From the NCBI GenBank assembly GCA_013365325.1, contig JABVXV010000241.1:33395-97394 (forward strand): 64,000 nt of DNA. Direction: 5' to 3'. The translations under genes were made by a program, and so were the position numbers. The notes beneath the pieces are model-generated. The model saw nothing but the letters and a program-made list of their open reading frames with translations. It was not told the origin of the DNA and did no database searches. This document shows, in pieces, positions 58,794 to 64,000 of the stretch (position 1 is the stretch's first letter; every line of letters begins with the position of its first letter). The DNA is from Dipetalonema caudispina. Its lineage: Eukaryota; Nematoda; Chromadorea; Rhabditida; Onchocercidae.

Positions 58794-60852
58794 ATATAAA
58801 TCCAAGTAAAACATTTATTAGTGTGCCGCTTTGTCCGATTTGGATAAATGAGTTCCATATGGTTATTACGAGAGGATTATACGCCAGTTTTGTATCAAAT
58901 AGCACTAATTTACGCCATTTTTATGGGCTCCATACGACGACAATGACACATTCTTTTTAAATAACTAATTGTAATTTAGTAAAAATAACTAAAAAATTTT
59001 AATAAATTTAGCAATTTTTCTGTACAGGAAGTAAAGGAAGGGAAAGAAGAAAAAAAAAAAAAAAGAAAGAAGACATTTCCGGGAGAAAATTTTGAATTGA
59101 ATTATTGAATGGAAGAAAAGAAGGAACTCATTATTATTATTCAAATGAACAATGATAAAGTTTTAGATGATGAACAGAATATAAATGAAGAGTAATTTTA
59201 AAAATTAATATATATATTTTTTTTTTCAAATTGATTAAATTATTCTTCTTATATTATTGTATTGTATGAAATTTAATTAAAGTAATAAGTGTTTTATTTA
59301 GAGGCATATATTTCTCATGAAATTTTGAGATATTTTGTCCAGAAATATTGTCACACATTTTAGTTTGGAGACATATAATCTAAAGATACTGTCCTTAGTT
59401 TTACTTTAGAGATATACTGTTCAGAGATAATATTTATTTCTAACTTTTAGCTTCATATAAAAAAAAATAGAAAAGAAAATAATGTGAGGTTTTTCTTTTC
59501 TTTTTTTTTTTTTTTGTTTCAAATTAGATTTTTTTATAACTGAAGATATACTTCATTTATTCAATTTTTTTCACATTTTTTTTTTTCCTGCAAATATTGG
59601 TGAGGATGAAAAGCTATTAAATTTTGATTGATATTTTATTTTCACATTTCACTTCTTTTTTTACTTATAAATAGAAAACAAGAAAAAGTCTTCGTTTTTA
59701 ATTAAATTTTCCAAAATTTTTAGCAAATTGCTCCCTAATCTTTTTTCCTTAACACATTTATCATTTGGCTGAAACCTGTTTCAAAGGTTAGGGTTCATTA
59801 ATTAATCCTTCTCCTTTTACCTTTTTGTCTTTCAGCTAGAAAGAATTGATTGGCTTACTTTTGGTTTAGAAAAAAAGAATTGAAGCGTATTTTTTTTCTT
59901 TTTTTCCTTTTAAATATTTCAAATATTTCAAATAGATAGCATATGTATAGTTTGGTTCAAATTCTCAGGTTTTCTTTTTTTTTAAATTTGAAAATTCCTG
60001 GTTTTCTTTGAATTTCAAAACTCATGAAATATATTTTTCAACGAAAATTTCTTAAGAACTGAATTATTGAACCATAGTTTGTTAAACATTTGCCAGGAAG
60101 AGAGAGTAAGAAAAATTTTCAAACACAGATCTTAATTTTTTATTCCATAAATTTCAAAATTCTTGATTTTTTTCTGAATTTTAAAATTCTTAAAATATAT
60201 TTTTCAACTGAAACTTCCAACACAAAATTACTGAATCATAGTGTGTTAAATATTTACCAGGAATAGGAAAAAAGAGAGAGAGAGAGAGAAAGAGTAGCAA
60301 AGAAAAAGATTCTTTTCTTCGTTTATTCCCTTTACTTTTTTTTCTTGTTTCCACAAATTGATGAATGCTTACCGCATCTGAAACAGATTGTTTTTTTTCT
60401 GATCTTGTAAAGAGAAGTTTTTTTAAAAAAAAATTTTCATTTTTTTCCTAAGCTAAGATTTAAAACTTCATGCCTTCTTCGTTATTCTTTTTAAAATGAG
60501 CAAAATTTGCATCAATCATAATTCATCAAATGGGTAAATAGCCTAAAAGAGTGGAGGAAGTGTGGTTTTTAAAATTTTCAAATATGAAAAAAAAAAGGAA
60601 ATTTATTCCCTTTAAAATTCAACTTAATATAGCAAAACAAAATGAAAAAAAGAAGTGAAAAAAGTTGAAAAGTTCGTTTCTATTTGCTTGCTTTCTCTTT
60701 CATTTTTCATTTTTATTTTACAAAAAAAAAAAAAAAAAAAAAAGTAAAAAATTATAGTTTGGTAATATTTATAAAATTTCAAATTTCTTTCCTCTTTTTC
60801 TTTAAATTTTTCTTATCATTTCTTTTTTGCTTCTATTCTTCCCATCATTTTC

Positions 60853-60882
60853 ATTTTTTTTTTTTTTTTTTTTTTTTTTATT

Positions 60883-60922
<40 letters not shown>
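60853..60922. repeat. Poly-T / poly-A inverted pair
   Basis: About 27 T, a 9-base ATTTATTTT spacer, then about 34 A. The arms are complementary and could snap back. Confidence 0.88.
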
Positions 60923-60923
<1 letters not shown>

Positions 60924-62764
60924 GAAATATCATTCTTAAAAATAATTTATGAAAAAAATTTTCTTTTCTTGCAAATTGTTCGTTAATTTTCATCTTCTTT
61001 CATGACACAGCTTTTCTCATTACCTTACTTTTTTTTTTTTTTTTTTTCATTTTTTTTTTCTTTCATTTGCTTTCCTGTCTACTGCAATTCAATACCTTCC
61101 TTATCTTTTGATTAATGATAATTTCGTAAAATTTCTCAGGACACCTGAAAACATATGTCAGTGAAATGTGGTACAAAGCAAAAGAAAAGACAAAAAAAAA
61201 AAAAAAAAAGGAATCAATCGAAATCGAAATTTGTTATCAGTGCAACAAATGGTGAATAGCATCTTTTTCCTTCCTTCCTTTTTTCCTTTTTCCTTTTTTT
61301 TTTTGAAAAAAACTAAGATTACTTTTTTTTTTTTTTTCAATATTGTCAGTTAATTTGAAAAAAAAATTATAATCTAATTTGTTTAAGTAATTAAAAATAA
61401 AAAAAAAATTTTGTTGTAAATGGTGAGAATTAAACTTTTTGAAGAAGAATTTTTTCAACAACAAAAAACGTTAAATTTTTGAAAATGTAATTTTAAAATT
61501 CATTTTTAGTGTGAGCAATTAATGATTGCTTTAAAATTTCATTTTACATCTCATTATATTGTATTTTACTTTTTCTTTCTTCTTTTTTTTTTTTGCTTTT
61601 TTATTCGCAACAATAAGTGAAACATTCGAAGTGATAATTGCTACAGAAAAAAGGAAAAGAAAAACAAAAAGAAAAAAAAAATCCATTTGTTGTACCTTAG
61701 GAAAGATTAAATCAAAAATTTGGATGAAAGACAAAAAGGAATTAACATAATGCTTGGAAGGTTGAAGGTCATCTTTCATCCTAATCTAACGCTCAGTTGT
61801 GATGAAATAAAAAGAACACTTATGACTATAAAAGGAAAAACTGCCATGACTTTTCAGCTCTTTTTAGTCTCTTAAATTTCAGTAATTCAAATTTCAAAGT
61901 ATCATTGATATTGATAAACTCGACGTATTCGATATTTGTGAATAATTTTGCCGATATTATCGCATACTTCTAAAGGATTGATTAATGTTTAATTTCATTT
62001 TCTGCTTCATTTCACATTTTTGGAATTGTAGCTGACCATTGCTTTACTTAGCAAATAATGCCAATCTTTTAATCTATTTTCAAATTTGCGGTACAAATCT
62101 AAGCCAATTGCTTATTCTTATAATTTATTTCAATTCATTTCCATTTTGTTAAGCTTATCAACCGCATTAAATTCAACGGGAATCTTAATGATTTCAAATA
62201 TAAGTCATTCAGTTGTGACAATTTTTGAGACTCATATGTTCTCGGGATTTTATCATTCATTTGTCCGCAGAATTTCAAAGAATTTGCTATTCATTGATAG
62301 TAATCTCTGGAATTTTCAACAATTTTCCATTCATTTGTGATAATTCTCGAAATTTCCAACATTTTGCCATTAATTTGCAATAATTTCTGGAATTTTCAAG
62401 AAAAAAAAAAAAAAAAAAAGTTGCAAAGAAAATTTTTTAAAAGAAGTTTAAAAGAGAAGTTTATCCGAGAACTGGAAAAAAATTAATGATTCTGCAATGT
62501 TGAAGAAAACGGAAAAATGGGAAAGAAATAAGTTTCGGGAATAATGACGGATTGCTATTTTAGAAGATATCGTAAGACAAGGGTCTTTTTCTTTCTTTTT
62601 CTTTTTTTTTTTTTTCCTCAATCATATTAATGAGTGTTTCGATTCTTATCGTTTGACCAAATCATCTTTTCAGAAAGAAAAAAAAAAAGTTGTTATCAAT
62701 CAAATGGTTTTGTCCCTTAGCGCAAAACTATCCGTCCGTTTTGCATATTTATATTTAAAGACAG

Positions 62765-62803
62765 ATACAGACAGACACACACACAGACACACACACACAC
62801 ACA
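62765..62803. repeat. (CA)n microsatellite
   Basis: CAGACA and CACACA units. Confidence 0.9.
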
Positions 62804-63197
62804 TACATATACACTCAAATTATGCAACATGACATTTTGAAATGAATAATTGACATCCGTCCCATTCTGATTTGTTGCGTCAATGATGGCCATAGTGGAT
62901 AGTGGTCATCGATAGAAGAATAATGGTCAGCAAAATGTTACTGCAAATAGGACAGTCATCATTTGTGAGATTCTATTCCACGTTATGGTAAAATCCTCAA
63001 ATTACGTCATAGCACTTTATCCTTCTCATCCTTTTTGCCTAAGCGATACAATCCGATCCCTTCCTTTCTTCCACATTTACATGTATGTCCATCTTTCATG
63101 ATTGAAGACGAAAATTTAACAGATTAACTGATTAGCAATCGAATCAATAATCCAAACTGAAACATCTGATTTAATTAAGCTAATGCTGGGGATTAAT

Positions 63198-63496
63198 GAA
63201 TTTAGAAGAAATTGCTATGCATTGTGAAAATGAAGTAGGATTGGAAGTGGTAAATGAATGTTTAAAGATTGATTCAATTTCACAAAACAAATTCTGAAAT
63301 TGAAAAAATGAAATTGGCAAAAGTGAGAAGAAGAGAAAGTCTATCCATTTGGCCTCATCTCTTGGTTGTATACTATAATAAATCAAAATGCATACGTCCC
63401 AGAAGCGGCACTTTAAATCTTGTGGATGAAATTAATGATTGTGGAATGGAACGATTGAGGAAATCTTCTTCGTCCTCTTTTCTCTTCAAAATTTAA
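63198..63496 (+). CDS. Tentative unassigned short coding segments
   Basis: Two open segments on the same strand in different frames: 63198-63299 (33 codons from an ATG, acidic) and 63308-63496 (62 codons from an ATG, starting MKLAKVRRRES). Their codon and residue mix looks more coding-like than nearby frames, and the DNA is repeat-poor. No domain is recognised and no clear splice sites define them. They may be chance. Confidence 0.15.
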
Positions 63497-63865
63497 GCTA
63501 ATATCACGTCGCATACCCTATAACCTTTCCAATATATTCTCTCTTTTTTTTTTTTTCTCTCTCTCTTTCTTTGATTGATAATTTTCTGAGAAGAAAGCAG
63601 ACGAATATATCAACTAAAATATCGAGATCAAAAAATGTGGAAAGAAATGAAGTATCGAATTGGTAATTGTTAATATGATGTAAAGTAGAAAAGATTTCTG
63701 ATGTAAAGAAAAAGTGTAACTTTAAAAAATTACATAATAATAAACTATATCATTTGTAGCAATAATAAATAACCATTAGTAATGATAGTAAAATGAGTAA
63801 TATCAATATTAATGTTAACAGTAATGTTAAAATTACATAGCAATAAAATTTATAATAGAAATGCT

Positions 63866-64000
<135 letters not shown>

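Noticed and set aside
58532..58960. 142-codon open frame
   Set aside because: Part of it is an ACAT microsatellite and the rest has no recognisable motif; it does not continue the Frizzled CRD.

Overview
The window looks like nuclear DNA of a metazoan, most likely a nematode. It is very AT-rich and dense in poly-T/poly-A tracts. Genes are split into short exons with GT-AG introns, and several start just after a polypyrimidine-AG site with a very short leader, as expected for spliced-leader trans-splicing. The species cannot be fixed from sequence alone; a clade III (filarial-like) worm is my guess. I saw no bacterial, phage, CRISPR, tRNA or rRNA feature.

Four protein-coding genes lie head to tail on the + strand. 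(1) 8717-27107: a six-exon TALE-type homeobox transcription factor with poly-Ala and poly-Gln tracts and an 11.9-kb third intron. (2) 29640-34007: a three-exon gene for a small coiled-coil protein that I read as BLOC1S3 (BLOS3), with a possible alternative last exon. (3) 37490-48900: an eight-exon NUDT18/NDX-1-like Nudix hydrolase with an 8.2-kb last intron full of simple repeats. (4) 57062 onward: the first coding exon of a Frizzled-type cysteine-rich-domain protein, continuing beyond the window.

The four genes do not form an obvious pathway: one transcription factor, one lysosome-related-organelle trafficking subunit, one nucleotide-pool sanitising enzyme and one Wnt-receptor-type extracellular domain. 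Spacing of 2.5-8 kb is wide for a classic nematode operon.

Non-coding layout: bases 1 to about 28,300, the homeobox locus, contain few long homopolymers or microsatellites. From about 28.3 kb to the end there are dozens of A/T runs plus tetranucleotide, trinucleotide, poly-G and minisatellite arrays. Points for a second look include coding-like exons inside the homeobox gene's largest intron, a perfect 21-bp-arm hairpin in intron 2, the alternative BLOC1S3 exon, an odd splice acceptor in the Nudix gene and two strong G-quadruplex motifs. I did not find a convincing new biological system.
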